From: Strigamia acuminata | Taxonomy: Eukaryota > Arthropoda > Chilopoda > Geophilomorpha > Linotaeniidae | Direction: 5' to 3' | Length of the DNA stretch: 64,000 nt | Assembly: GCA_949358305.1 (NCBI GenBank) | Contig: OX442323.1 | Coordinates: 4,030,001 to 4,094,000 of the forward strand | Part shown: piece after piece, positions 1-10,175 of the stretch | Layout: the number at the start of each line of letters is the position of its first letter | How positions within the stretch are numbered: position 1 is the first letter of the stretch | Notes under the pieces: model-generated | Seen by the model: only the letters and a program-made list of their open reading frames with translations | Told to the model about the DNA's origin: nothing | The model's database searches: none | Program-made: the position numbers and the translations under genes

Positions 1-407
1 TATCCCTCATCGCATTAAACTTTTTCAAAGGTTTACGCTTCGTCGCCTTAAACTCTTCCAACTGTTCATCCCTGATCTCATTAAACCATTTCATATCTTT
101 ATCACAAAACGCATCCAAGATTCCCAAATATATTTCGCCCCTCGGATTAAACGTTTCCGAATGTTTTTCTCTCATCGCATTAAACATTTCCAACTGTTCA
201 TTAGAATTAGAAGTAATAGCTTCAACCGATGTCGAGTCAACATCGACACTGTCATTGGTCGGTGCGGGGCTGGTGCCAGCATTAATTTTCTTTCCTTCAG
301 GAATATTTTCTTTACAAAGGAATCTACGAAATAAAAATAAAAGATTTAAAATAAAATGCTAAAAAAATTAAATATAGACATTTTGCTTACTTATCCGTGC
401 TATCCAT
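1..407 (-). CDS. Hendecad-repeat protein H1, partial (3' end outside window)
   Basis: Member of the multicopy coiled-coil family described under H2. Model: exon 1 391-407 (ATG at 405-407, encoding M-D-S-T-D plus two bases), intron 324-390 with GT-AG ends, exon 2 from 323 past the left edge. The exon 2 frame reads CKEDIPEGKK, then NAGTSPAPTND, then 11-residue repeats of the FNAMREKHSET type, open to base 1. Several repeat units are diverged (for example FNPRGEIYLGI), so this copy may be under weaker constraint than its neighbours. Subfamily cannot be decided because the C-terminus is missing. Function unknown. Confidence 0.55.
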
Positions 408-1460
408 GCTTCGAGGACTGAAGGAGATGAATGACGAGTGTTTAATTTTAACAGCTGAAATGTAAATGTGCATATGCTTATTGTATTACCATTTTCAATC
501 ACGTAACTCATGCGATCACATCGATCTAATTGATTTTCAATCGATGATTGTGATGAATTTGAGTGCGCATACACATTTCTGCATTTACTCACGGTTTGAG
601 AGGTGGATGAATCGATTAAAAATATTTTTAATTTGATGAAAAAATTAAGTCTGGATTCTCGTTCCAACTTTCGCGGCAACAATTGGTGGGAAAACTAAAA
701 CCCGAAAAAACGGCATTTTTTGGTGTCCACTCTGTCTGTAGAATTCGGAACTCTTTTAACGCGCCTGTTGTAAAATTTTGCACATTAATTTTCGCTATCA
801 TCGTAGTTTATCGTAATTTGTTAGTTTGTCCGTTCGTCGAGTCATCTAGTAGTGGAAATGGTTAGGTATATTTTAAAATTATTTTAGGCGCGAAGGTTTG
901 AAATTTGAAAAATGTGCACAGTTCTACAAGTATTTGGAAAAAATAATTGATCCGTTTATGCTAACATGTATTCGTTTCGCTGATGTGTAAAATAAAAATA
1001 AACAAATACCGTTTTTGAAGCTAATAATAAAAGCAATGAACATTCTTTACTTTATGATGTCATTTTGAATTTACCGCTTTTGTCATTGCCCTGTGTGGTT
1101 CTTATTCCCGAACAGACTCTGCCCCTTCATTTATTCCAACCTCCCACTGTTGTAATGGTGAAGAATATTATCGATCAGATCACCACCGAACCTTTGGCAT
1201 GGTCAATTCACGGCCAGTGCCCACTGTTTCGAGCAAAATTCTGAATTTTTCTTATCGGGGATGCTCTAATAAAATTTATTTTTCGTCTTCTTTATCAATT
1301 ACAACCGGCGACCACTGACGTCACAGAAATGAGAACCAATGAGAGCCTGGTACACCCAACTCTCCAAGTGGCCAAACCTTATAACGTCGTTCAACATTGG
1401 TGTACCACGTGACACGATTGCATGAGAAAAATGAGGAGTGGGAAGAGTGCCGCTTGTTGT
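408..1460. other. Hendecad-unit 5' module, then intergenic DNA
   Basis: From 408 to about 1010 the sequence is the non-coding module found upstream of every hendecad gene; it includes the motif ttggtgtccactctgtctg and an AT-rich tail. From about 1040 to 1460 I recognise no gene. That part contains a CRE-like TGACGTCA at 1316-1323 and an E-box CACGTG at 1406-1411, either of which could serve the downstream RING gene. Confidence 0.4.
515..553. promoter_or_regulatory. Conserved ATCGAT dyad upstream of H1
   Basis: An imperfect palindrome with ATCACA...TGTGAT outer arms and ATCGAT inner arms, about 110-150 bp upstream of the H1 start codon. It recurs at the same place upstream of other array members, which suggests a regulatory element or a conserved part of the duplicated unit. 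No binding factor is inferred. Confidence 0.35.
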
Positions 1461-1565
1461 ATTCGTTACTCTACGCCCGTTGTTTGACGATATTCAATCG
1501 AATTGTTTTGTGGAGGACGGTTTCGCGATAGTAACGTGACAGTAACGTATTGTATTTTTGCTCTG

Positions 1566-1572
1566 TATGAAA
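1566..1572 (+). promoter_or_regulatory. TATA-like element of RING gene copy 1
   Basis: TATGAAA lies about 50 bp upstream of the RING gene ATG. The duplicated copy has a perfect TATAAAA at the equivalent place (10123-10129), which supports this as the TATA position. In this otherwise better preserved copy the box has drifted. Confidence 0.4.
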
Positions 1573-1618
1573 GCAGCGATAACCTAGTCTCAAATTATTT
1601 CAGATTCAACTGATCAAC

Positions 1619-2449
1619 ATGCAGTCGCAGAACTGGCAGAATTTCGACCAGAACTTCGACCAATTTTGGCAGAACTTCGACCAATTTTGGCAGAACTTTG
1701 ACCAATTTTGGCAGAATTTCGACCAAAACTTCGACCAAGACCGGCAGAATTTCGACCAAAACTTCGACCAAGACCGGCAGAACTTCGGCCAAAACCGGCA
1801 GACCTTCCGCCAAAACCGGCAGGAATTCCGCCAAAACCGGCAGGAATTCCGCCAAAACCGGCAGGAATTTCGCCAAAACCGGCAGAACTTCTGGCAAAAC
1901 TTCGGCCAAAACGGGCAGAACGGGCAGAACGGTGGTCAGAATGGCGGCCAAAACGGGCAGAACGGTGGTCAGAATGGCGGGAAGAACGGTGGTCAGAATG
2001 GCGGTCAGAACGGTAGTCAGAATGGCGGCGAAAACCGACAGAACTTCGGCCAAAACCGGCAGAACTTCTGGCAAAACTTCGGCCAAAGCTGGCAGAACTT
2101 CGGCCAAAACTGGCAAAACTTCTGGCAAAACTTCTGGCAAAACTTCGGCCAAAGCTGGCAAAACTTCTGGCAAAACTTCGGCCAAAACTGGCAGAACTTC
2201 TGGCAAAACTTCGGCCAAAACGGGCAGAATGGTGGTCAGAATGGCGGCCAAAACGGGCAGAATGCTGGCAGAACGGCTGAAAACCTAGAATGCATAATTT
2301 GCTTCACGGAAGAGAAAAATACATTATTCTTGCCTTGCCGCCATGTTAGCTGCTGCGATATTTGTAGCGAAAGAGTCATGATAGAAGCTACACCTCGATG
2401 CCCCACTTGTAGAAATGTTATCGAAAGTACCTTAAAAATTCACTTGTAA
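1619..2449 (+). CDS. Q/N-rich repeat protein with C-terminal IAP-type RING finger
   Basis: 276 aa. Residues 1-220 are low-complexity repeats built on QNFDQ, QNFWQNFGQ and NGGQNG units; this Q/N-rich composition is typical of prion-like or self-associating domains. Residues 224-276 form a C3HC4 RING with C225, C228, C240, H242, C246, C249, C261 and C264. The spacing C-x2-C-x11-C-x-H-x3-C-x2-C up to the sixth ligand, and a short hydrophobic C-terminus right after the last cysteine pair, match the RINGs of IAP proteins. By family knowledge the likely activity is E3 ubiquitin ligase. No BIR domain is present, so it is not an IAP proper. AATAAA just after the stop serves as poly(A) signal. The repeat tract is open in other frames too, so frame choice rests on the RING. 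Confidence 0.75.
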   Translation: MQSQNWQNFDQNFDQFWQNFDQFWQNFDQFWQNFDQNFDQDRQNFDQNFDQDRQNFGQNRQTFRQNRQEFRQNRQEFRQNRQEFRQNRQNFWQNFGQNGQNGQNGGQNGGQNGQNGGQNGGKNGGQNGGQNGSQNGGENRQNFGQNRQNFWQNFGQSWQNFGQNWQNFWQNFWQNFGQSWQNFWQNFGQNWQNFWQNFGQNGQNGGQNGGQNGQNAGRTAENLECIICFTEEKNTLFLPCRHVSCCDICSERVMIEATPRCPTCRNVIESTLKIHL

Positions 2450-3808
2450 AATAAAATTTCTGCCATAATTAACTACCTTTTGTAAATGTATTAACAATGA
2501 TTAAAACATATGAATAACAATTCGTGTATGGCCCCTCGGTTTTTCTTTATGAAGATGTTTATAAAAACAAATAAAATACAGTTTATCGTTATATTGTTTT
2601 TGCACTTAATCGGTATCTACTGTACGTGGCCATCATTTAGGACAGTTCACATACTCGTTATTCTGATTTCCTCTTTCTCGTTTGATATAAACTAGGAATA
2701 GATTCTTTACATTTGCATCTACGAAATAAAAAGAAAAGTTTTAAAATACATTGCTTAAAAATTAAATTTTGCTTACTGCATACGACTGACTATGGAGCGG
2801 ATTCTTAGCCATGCTTTCGTACTAGAACTGCCACCAAGTCTTTGATTTTAACTAGCTAACATTACAAAATATTGCATATTACAAAATGCAGTTTGAACTT
2901 TTTTAAATCTTCTATTTGTCTGATTTTATCAAAACACTTGTGGTTAAATATGAACGCCTCATTTTCATAAATAAAATGTAACTAAAATGTAAGAAAAATT
3001 CAAAAATGATTAACATTTGCTTTATTTACACCAAAAATATATATCAGCTTGCAATACACACGATTATTAATTTTATTACCATATTATAAAATTCAGTTTC
3101 TTTTTTCTGTTTTTGATTGAATCTGTCTCATTTTCATCCTAACATTTCTAAGAGAAACAAATTTCTGCACTAAAAAAAAATACTAAAACGTAAAATGGTT
3201 CATTTTGGGGTTAAGATATTCATCTGCAATTGGAAAAGTTTGGTTTTTTAATTTCATTTGGAAATTTGGTGAAAATTTTGAAGAAAATTTGATGAAAATT
3301 TTGAATTTTTTTGTGAAGGACGTTTCTAGAAACAATAAAAATAGTATATGGTGCGCCCACATTTCGAAAAATAAAATGAATTTATGTATTCAAATATACA
3401 TTTTGAATCATTAATTATCGCTATCAACGGATATATAGTCATTTATAGTCATTTGTAGTCTGTAGATAATTCAGTTCGTTGCGACATCTAGTAGTGGAAA
3501 TCGTTAGGTATATTTTAAAATTATTTTAGGCGCGAAAGTTTGAAATTTGAAAAATGTGCACAGTTCTATGGGTATTTGAAAAAATAATTGATTCTATTTG
3601 TCTCATTTTATCAAAACACTTGTAGTTAAATATGAACGCCTCATTTTCATATAAAAAAAATACTAAAATGTAAGAAAAATTCAAAAATGATTAACATTTG
3701 CTTCATTTACACCAAAAAATATGAGCTTGATTTATTAATTTTATTACCAATTTTATTACCAATTTGCTTTATTTCCAACAACTCCGTACATGATAGGATT
3801 TTACTCTT
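2450..3808. other. RING-gene 3' flank, decayed exon pair and hendecad-unit spacer
   Basis: On the minus strand about 2695-2815 holds a degenerate relic of the short family described at 45134-46267: the first exon reads M-A-K-N-P-L but the second meets a stop at once. The remainder to 3808 is the AT-rich spacer seen downstream of hendecad genes, repeated in pieces (about 2990-3110 resembles 3680-3780). No intact gene seen. Confidence 0.4.
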
Positions 3809-4457
3809 TCATCCACTGTGGAGTGTTTCCAAATGTTTTTCTCTCATCACATTAAACATTTCCAATTGTTCATCCCTCACCGCACTAAACTCTTCCAAAT
3901 GTTTATCCAACACCGCAGAAAACTTTTCAAAATGTTTAACCCTCATGGCATTAAACTTTTCCAAATGTTTTTCCCTCATCGCATTAAATGCTTTCAAATG
4001 TTTAGCCCTCATCGCATTAAACCTTTTCAAAGATTCACTAGTATGCTTCATCGCATGAAACGTTACCAATTGTTTTTCTCTCGTCGCATTAAACGTTTCT
4101 AACTCTTTATCCCTCGTCGCATTAAACTCTTCAAACTCTTTATTCCTGCTCGCTTTAAACGTTTCCACCTGTTCATCCCTCATAGCTTTATACATTTCCA
4201 AATCTTTATCACACATCGCATCCAACATTTCCAAATATTTTTCCCTCTTCGCATTAAACGTTTCCAAATGTTCATTAGGAGTTGCAATAGAACTGATAGC
4301 TTCAACCGATGGGCTGACTGAATCGACACTGTCATTGGTCGGTGCGGGGCTGGTGCCAGGAATATATTCTTTACAAAGGAATCTACGAAATAAAAATCAA
4401 AATTTTAAAATTAAATGCTAAAAAAATTAAATATAGCCATTTTGCTTACTTGTCCAT
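3809..4457 (-). CDS. Hendecad-repeat coiled-coil protein H2 (short subfamily)
   Basis: I do not recognise the family. Model: exon 1 4450-4457 (ATG plus 5 nt), intron 4383-4449 (67 nt, GT-AG), exon 2 3809-4382; 582 nt, 193 aa, phase closing exactly. Residues 1-40 are a Ser/Thr/Pro-rich leader (CKEYIPGTSPAPTNDSVD). From about residue 42 to the end there are some 13 repeats of an 11-residue unit, consensus FNAMRDKHLEE, with an aromatic or hydrophobic residue at unit positions 1 and 9 and charged residues between. That is a hendecad pattern, expected to form a long straight coiled coil. No signal peptide or membrane segment is visible. It ends ...HLETLHSG-stop, the short C-terminal type shared with H6, H7 and H10. 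A structural or self-associating role is only a guess. Confidence 0.6.
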
Positions 4458-4543
4458 GCTTCAAGGACTGAAGGAGATGAATGACAAGTGTTTGATTTTA
4501 ACTGCTAAAATCTAAATGTGCATATGCTTATTTTCATAAAATA

Positions 4544-4575
4544 ATCATCGATTTAATTGATTTTCAATCGATGAT
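4544..4575. promoter_or_regulatory. Conserved ATCGAT dyad upstream of H2
   Basis: Here the dyad has a perfect 10-bp stem (atcatcgatt / aatcgatgat) about 90-120 bp upstream of the H2 start. Confidence 0.35.
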
Positions 4576-4800
4576 TGTGATGAATTTGAGTGCGCATATA
4601 TTTGAACACATCTATGCATTTACTCACTGTTTGAGAGGTGGATGCTTCAATTAAAAATATTTTTAATTTTATGAAAAAATTAAGTCTGGAACCTCGTTCC
4701 AACTTTTCCGGCAACAATTGGTGGAAAAACTAAAACCCGGCAACTATTTCGAATTTGGCTGGAAAAAACTACAACCCGAAATAAACGGCAGTTTTTGGTG

Positions 4801-4884
4801 CCGGATCACCAAATAGGCAGATTAGGCACCGGCCTATAGACCCAGCAAGCTTACCAGTTATAGAGGCTCCAAACACCATTTTCT
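4801..4884 (-). pseudogene. SLC16-like exon-end fragment
   Basis: A short stretch matching the splice-donor end of the SLC16 exons at 38307-38571 and 47874-48090 (minus strand; about ten residues of coding homology followed by GTAAGC and the same intron start). Too short to be functional. Its value is positional: the same sequence lies upstream of H7 and H10. Confidence 0.45.
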
Positions 4885-5799
4885 GTTTTTGATTAAATCT
4901 GTCTCATTTTAATTCATCTTCACATTTCGAAGAGAAACAAATTTTAACCGCTTTCTGCACTAAAAAAAATACTAAAATGTAAAATGGTTCATTTTGGTGT
5001 AAAAAGACTCTTTTTCGTAGCAAAAATTAAAATAAACGATTAAAATTTGCTTTATTTTCAACAAAAAATACCACACAACAACTCCGTGTACGTGATAGGA
5101 TTTTACTCTTTCATCCAGTGTGGAGTGTTTTAAGTCAATCATTTTAAGCGCAATTTGCAACCCAACGGTAAAACGTGTTTTTGAGACATTAATTATCGCT
5201 ACCATCGTAGTTCATCGTTATTTGTAGTTTGTTGATAACTGTTCGTTGCGACATCTAGTAGTGGAAATTGTTAGCTATATCTTAAAATTATTTTCGGCGC
5301 GAAGATTTAAAAAATGAACAATGTGTATTGGAAAATATTATTATTTATTATTATTATTATTATTATTTATTCTAAAGCCCGAAATAAACGGCAGTTTTTG
5401 GTGTCCAATCCAATCTGTCTGTAGAATTCGGAACTCTTTTAACGCGCCTTTTGTGAAATTTTGCACATTAATTTTCGTTATCATCGTCGTTTATCATTGC
5501 TTTGTTGATAACTCAGTTCGTTGCGACATCTAGTAGTGGAAATCGTTAGCTATATTTCAACATTATTTTAGGCGCAAAGGTTTAAAAATTGAAAAATGTG
5601 TACCGGTATTGGAAAATAAGTATTGAAAAAATAGGTATTGAAAAAAATAATTGATCCGTTTATGCTAAGATGTATTCGTTTCGCTGATTTGTAAAATCAA
5701 AATAAACAAATAACGGTTTGCTCGCGTATTTTTTTGAACGTCATACACGCGCATGCGTACACTCATAATACAAAACATTAAAAATTTTGATTTACATTA

Positions 5800-6771
5800 T
5801 TAAATGTCTGAATTAACATCGAAATAATTTAAGATTTGGTTTTGTTGACACTTCTTTGCTCGTTTATCCGAATTTGCATTAGTCTTGTGCAATTCTGCTT
5901 CTAAACATTAAAAAAAAAACAAATTCTGAGTTTATTTTAATAAAAAAAAAACTTATATATTCGATCGCTTGCGAGAAAATTACCTCGAAATCTTCCACTT
6001 TCCATTTCCGCATTAAACATTTCCAAATGTTTTTCCCTCATCGCATCAAACGTTTCCAAATGTTTTTCTTTCATCACATTAAACATTTCCAAATGGTTTT
6101 CCAAACACGCATTAAACCTTTCAAAATGTTTATCCCTCACCGCATTAAACTCTTCCACAACTTTATAACACAACTCATCATTAAACGCTTCCAAATGTTT
6201 TTTGCTCATCGCATTAAACTTTTTCAAAGATTTATGCTTCAACGCATTTTCCAAATATTTAGACGCATTCAACGTTTCCATCTGTTCATCCCTCGCCACA
6301 TTAAACATTTCATACTGTTCATCCCTCATCGCATTAAACATTTCCAAATCTTTATCACGCAACACATCCAACATTTCCAAATATTTTTCCCTCATCGCAT
6401 TAAACATTTCCAACTGTTCATTAGGAGTTGCAATAGAAGTTTCAACCGATAGGCTGATTTGATCGACACTGTCATTGGTCGGTGCGGGGCTGGTGCCAGC
6501 ATTAAATTTCTTTCCTTCACTGTCATTGGTCGGTGCGGGGCTGGTGCCAGCATTAAATTTCTTTCCTTCACTGTCATTGGTCGGTGCGGGGCTGGTGCCA
6601 GCATTAAATTTCTTTACTTCACTGTCATTGGTCGGTGCGGGGCTGGTGCCAGCATTAACTTTCTTTCTATCAGGAATAGATTCTTTACAGAGGAATCTAG
6701 GAAATAAAAATAAAAGTTTTAAAATGTAATGCTAAAAAAATTAAATATAGACATTTTGCTTACTTATCCAT
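5800..6771 (-). CDS. Hendecad-repeat coiled-coil protein H3 (three-exon subfamily)
   Basis: Model: exon 1 6764-6771, exon 2 5984-6696, exon 3 5800-5900; introns 67 and 83 nt, GT-AG; 822 nt, 273 aa. The leader contains four in-frame copies of a 17-residue unit, FNAGTSPAPTNDSEGKK (DNA 6468-6671), where other members have one. About 13 hendecads follow, some decayed, ending MESGRFR at the exon 2 donor (...CGAG|GTAATT). Exon 3 continues EAELHKTNANSDKR and stops at 5800. Compared with H4, H5, H8 and H12, exon 3 has lost the part coding the EEEEK segment. Exon phase (2 after exon 1, 1 after exon 2) is the same as in the other copies. Confidence 0.55.
6468..6671 (-). repeat. 51-bp in-frame tandem repeat, four copies, in H3 exon 2
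   Basis: Repeat starts at 6468, 6519, 6570 and 6621. Period 51 bp equals 17 codons, so the frame is kept; copies differ by only a few bases. Confidence 0.9.
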
Positions 6772-7205
6772 GCTTCAAGGACTGAAGAAAGTGGATGACA
6801 CGTGTTTGATTTTGACAGCTAAAATGTAAATGTGCATATGCTTATTGGGCAGGTTATTAGGTTAGGTTAGGGTCGCCCGTAAACCGTCATTCCACCGCTT
6901 ATTGTATTAGCATTTTCATCAAATAATCATCGAGTGAAGAGACAATCACGTAACTCATCTGATCACATCGATTTAATTGATTTTCAATCGATGATGTGAT
7001 GGATTTGAGCGCGCATATATTTGAACACATTTATGCATTTACTCACGGTTTGAAAGGTGAATGCTTCGATTGAAAATATGAAATATGAATGAAAAGTCTG
7101 AACCCTCGTTCCAACTTTCGCGGCAACAATTGGTGGAAAAACTAAAACCCGGCAACCATTTCGAGTGTGGCTGGAAAAACTAAAACCCTCGTTTGATATA
7201 AACTT
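6772..7205. other. Upstream module of H3
   Basis: Standard 5' module of the array, with a TTAGG-like octad 'gttaggttaggg' near 6858. It ends where the LTR-like sequence of the Pao element begins. Confidence 0.4.
6962..7000. promoter_or_regulatory. Conserved ATCGAT dyad upstream of H3
   Basis: Same ATCACA/ATCGAT...ATCGATGA/TGTGAT arrangement as at 515-553, slightly shortened on the right arm. Confidence 0.35.
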
Positions 7206-7848
7206 TGTTGCTCTCAACTCATGCGAAAGGACGAACTTGGATGACCGATCAGATCAACCTCGAGGAACGTGTAGCGTACTGACCCGACAGAATCCTCTGC
7301 AGAACAAGCAATGGCGCCCCGTGATGTCCAAAGTGGATTCCCGTCCTTGGGAGGAAGGAAGAATCTACTCAACTGACATTTGGCAAACAAAAACCCATTT
7401 ATTCTTAATAAAAAAAGGAACACATCCTTTCCGTTCGAAAGCCATGTTTTTGCAATCAAGTAAGCACGCTTCAACAGTGAGTGCGAGAACTAACAATTAG
7501 GAAAAGTAACGTACATCAAATAACAATAGAGAAAAGGAGACAAATGACCCAAATACGTCTCAGTAAATTGGATAATAAATAACATTTTGATTGAATAAAA
7601 TATTAAAACTAAACAAAAGTTTCTCTATTCATACACAACACTTGGTGCAGAAGCATCACAAATAATTTGTAAAATCTCGCATGGAAAAAGTCATAAACCT
7701 TAAACTGTAAAGACAGAACCTTTCATCAGATTAATCAATCTTAACAACTCAATTAAAAGAACCAAATTAAAACCATACATTTTCCTTAGCAGAAAAAACT
7801 CTTAATACAAATTAAAGCATCTCCATGTTGCCTGCAACAGCGTTGCCG
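7206..7848 (-). repeat. Probable LTR of the BEL/Pao fragment (boundaries uncertain)
   Basis: The block between the end of the Pao pol (7904) and the flanking hendecad module begins TGTTGC and has GCAACA-type ends on the opposite side, as LTRs do. Two right-hand boundaries are possible (about 7640 or about 7848) and no clear polypurine tract decides between them. No partner LTR is present because the 5' half of the element is missing. Confidence 0.35.
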
Positions 7849-7903
7849 CACAGAAAAAGAAACAACAGAACTTAAAACTAAAAATTAAGATTCATAAGCT
7901 ATT

Positions 7904-10017
7904 TTATAAATCTAATTCCAAAACCCGAACATGTTTTGCTGAGCGTACCAGAGTTTTTCCCTGGGGGTCGATCACCTTTATCACTCGAACAACCCCGTCT
8001 TCTCCGGGCATCACTTCAATTACTCTAGCCATTGGTCAAAAATAAGGATTTTTGCCAATTTTTCCAAGCAAAACAACTTGATCCTTTTGCACATTCTTAT
8101 ATAGAGGATCTCCAAGCACTTCGTGTACATTGCGTAATTGTTTCAGATAGCTGTCTTTCCAATATTGCCAGAGATCAAATATCATTTCTCTTCTCGATTT
8201 TTCTAATTTCACCAAATCCCGCCAACGAATAGCCTCCGGATCTTTGTTAAGCAGTATCTTAGACATCCCGCCGGTTAAGAAGTGTTCCGGCGAAAGAACG
8301 TAGCCACCATCAGCCGACTCTGACACGAAGGACAGGGGACGTGAGTTGAGAATGGAGCTTATCTCCAACGTAACGGTTTGCAACGTTTCAAGATCCACAA
8401 GCTTTCTTTGAAATAACCTCCTCAGTTTATCCTTAACAGATCTGACGAGTCGCTCCCAGGCTCCTCCAGCCCATGGCGAGCGAGGTGGGATGAACTTCCA
8501 AATTGTTCGTTTTTCGGTAAACAATGTCTTCACATCTTTGTGCTCGAGGAATTGTCCCCATGACTCCAATTCGATGCTCCCTCTTACAAATGTTTTCGCG
8601 TTGTCGGAATATAATAACGCAGGATAGCCATATCGAGCAGCAAAACGGCAAAATGCAAGCATGAATTTCGGTACAGTCAAATCCTCCGTGACCTCCAGGT
8701 GAATCGCGCGCGACACGAGGCAAGTGAAGAGTAGAATATATGTCTTTAACTACTTTTTTCCCTTCTTGACATAGATTAGTCCCATGTAGTCCATACCGGT
8801 GTTCGTGAAAGGTTTTGATGGAGTCATTCTTTCTACGGGAAGATCACCGGAAATGGGCTGATGTCTTTCAAGTTTCGCAATGCGACACACCGGACAGTTT
8901 CGTATGACTGACTTGATCGTTCTACGAGCGCGTAGTAACCAAAAACGATCTCTCAGACGATATAATGTTTCACTCTGGTCTCCGTGTGCAATCCTCTCGT
9001 GCACAGAACGAATTATCAAACGACTTATCCAACAGTCTGGGTAAAGAATAATCGGGTATGTCTCATCGTATGTCAGAAAGGATTTCTTTAACCTTCCCCC
9101 TAGACGCAAAAACCCTTCCTCACCGACAAATGGAGAGAGGTTCTTCACTAAAGAGTTACGATTCAACACCCCACCAGCTTCCAAGGCAGAAAATTTTTCT
9201 TTAAAATAAAACTCTTGTGACAAGTGGAGTAGAGTCGACTCGCTGATCTCCAACTCGTCTAACGAGATCTTTCCGGCGCAGAAGTTTCTCGTTCTCCATT
9301 TGTTTACGTAGGCGAATACCCTTTTTAGTTTCTCAAATGAACTGAATTTCCTGACGAATTGCGACAAATGAGTCTCTTGTATTGCTGATGTCAAATTCAC
9401 TGCATCCGTCTTATATTCCTCCTTGGGAAGGGCAACCTCTGAAGGAACTTCCTCAATGTCGAATTTATCGCCTTCCCACCAAAGTGAATGCTGTATGAGC
9501 TCTTTAGATGCAAGAGGACGAGTGAGCGTGTCTGCCGGGTTATACTGAGTTGGTACGTAAGGGGCCATCCATAAAGAACGTCACGGTCTTAGGGGGGAGG
9601 GAGGGGTAAGCCAATCTCGTGACAAATTGTGACATAGGGGGAGGGGGGGTTCTTGGAAATGTTACATCACAAGCAAAGATCTTTCAGGCACAACTTGAAG
9701 ACATGTGGGTGGTTGCAGAATGTTCCTGTTGAAGACAGTAGCGTTGATAATGGTCCACCAAGTAATATAATTAATTTAGACACATGTCTGCAAAATATTT
9801 GGGAAAATTGTTAGATTCTGTGATTCTGTTAGATGGATGGCCCCTAATGCCATTGATCTGGAGTTGATCCCTGATTAATTTCATAAATTCGATTTGAAAC
9901 GTAGGGTCGCCATTGGTTTTTTGGCGACTGGATCCAGGCCAACGTAATCATCGAATCGGAAAAATAATCGATGCTTTTGATTGGAAACTCTCCAATCGCG
10001 TTATCCATGAGATATAT
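7904..10017 (-). pseudogene. BEL/Pao retrotransposon pol fragment, broken
   Basis: Reading leftward from about 10017: end of the RNase H-like region, the segment around NPAD, an integrase zinc-binding HHCC domain (HERIAHG...CPVC, about 8850-9000), an integrase core with motifs typical of Pao (RAIHLE, YSDNA, PPRSPWAGGAWERLV) and a DUF5641-like C-terminus ending at 7904. One frame carries all of it, but it holds a TAG near 8750, a TGA at 8036-8038 where the family has tryptophan, and a MITE at 9561-9844. Everything upstream of RNase H is absent; at 10017 the sequence switches to the RING-gene duplicate. A dead copy. Confidence 0.85.
9561..9844. mobile_element. PIF/Harbinger-type MITE inserted in the Pao pol
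   Basis: 284 bp with perfect 12-bp terminal inverted repeats (GGGGCCATCCAT) flanked by TAA on both sides (9558-9560 and 9845-9847). A 3-bp TWA duplication and GG-start TIRs are hallmarks of PIF/Harbinger elements. No coding capacity. The Pao reading frame is continuous on either side, so the insertion is later than that copy. Confidence 0.8.
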
Positions 10018-10122
10018 ATTCGTTACTCTATGCCCGTTGTTTGACGATATTCAATCGAATTGTTTTGTGGAGGACGGTTTCGCGATAGTAACGTGACAGT
10101 AACGTATTGTATTTTTGCTCTG

Positions 10123-10129
10123 TATAAAA
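10123..10129 (+). promoter_or_regulatory. TATA box of RING gene copy 2
   Basis: TATAAAA, about 50 bp upstream of the ATG at 10176, at the position of TATGAAA in copy 1. Confidence 0.45.
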
Positions 10130-10175
10130 GCAGCGGTAACCTAATCTCAAATTATTTCAGATTCAACTGATCAAC

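Larger units (their letters stand above)
1461..3010 (+). repeat. Duplicated segment carrying the RING gene (copy 1)
   Basis: The stretch from the promoter (from about 1461) through the gene and its 3' flank recurs, diverged, at about 10019-11270. Both copies share the TATA region, the RING gene, the 3' flank with the 'tatggcccctcgg' block, and a decayed exon pair ending near 2815. A third, partial copy of only the 3' flank lies at about 45040-45190. Confidence 0.7.

Noticed and set aside
368-682. 104-codon minus-strand frame before H1
   Set aside because: It overlaps the H1 start and splice donor in another frame, lies in the conserved upstream module and is not preserved in the other units.
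1595-2251. Minus-strand frame of 218 codons rich in LPVLAEVLPEVLP across the RING-gene repeat tract, and two additional open plus-strand frames
   Set aside because: All are shadows of a repeat whose period is a multiple of three. Only the frame that runs into the RING cysteines has independent support, and that RING is also recognisable, though frameshifted, in the second copy.
3818-4102. Plus-strand frames through the hendecad exons (FFPHRIKHFQMFIPHRI-type and LIALNISNCSSL-type repeats)
   Set aside because: They mirror the repeats on the opposite strand. The minus-strand model has matching exon phases, splice signals and starts in many copies; the plus-strand frames have none.
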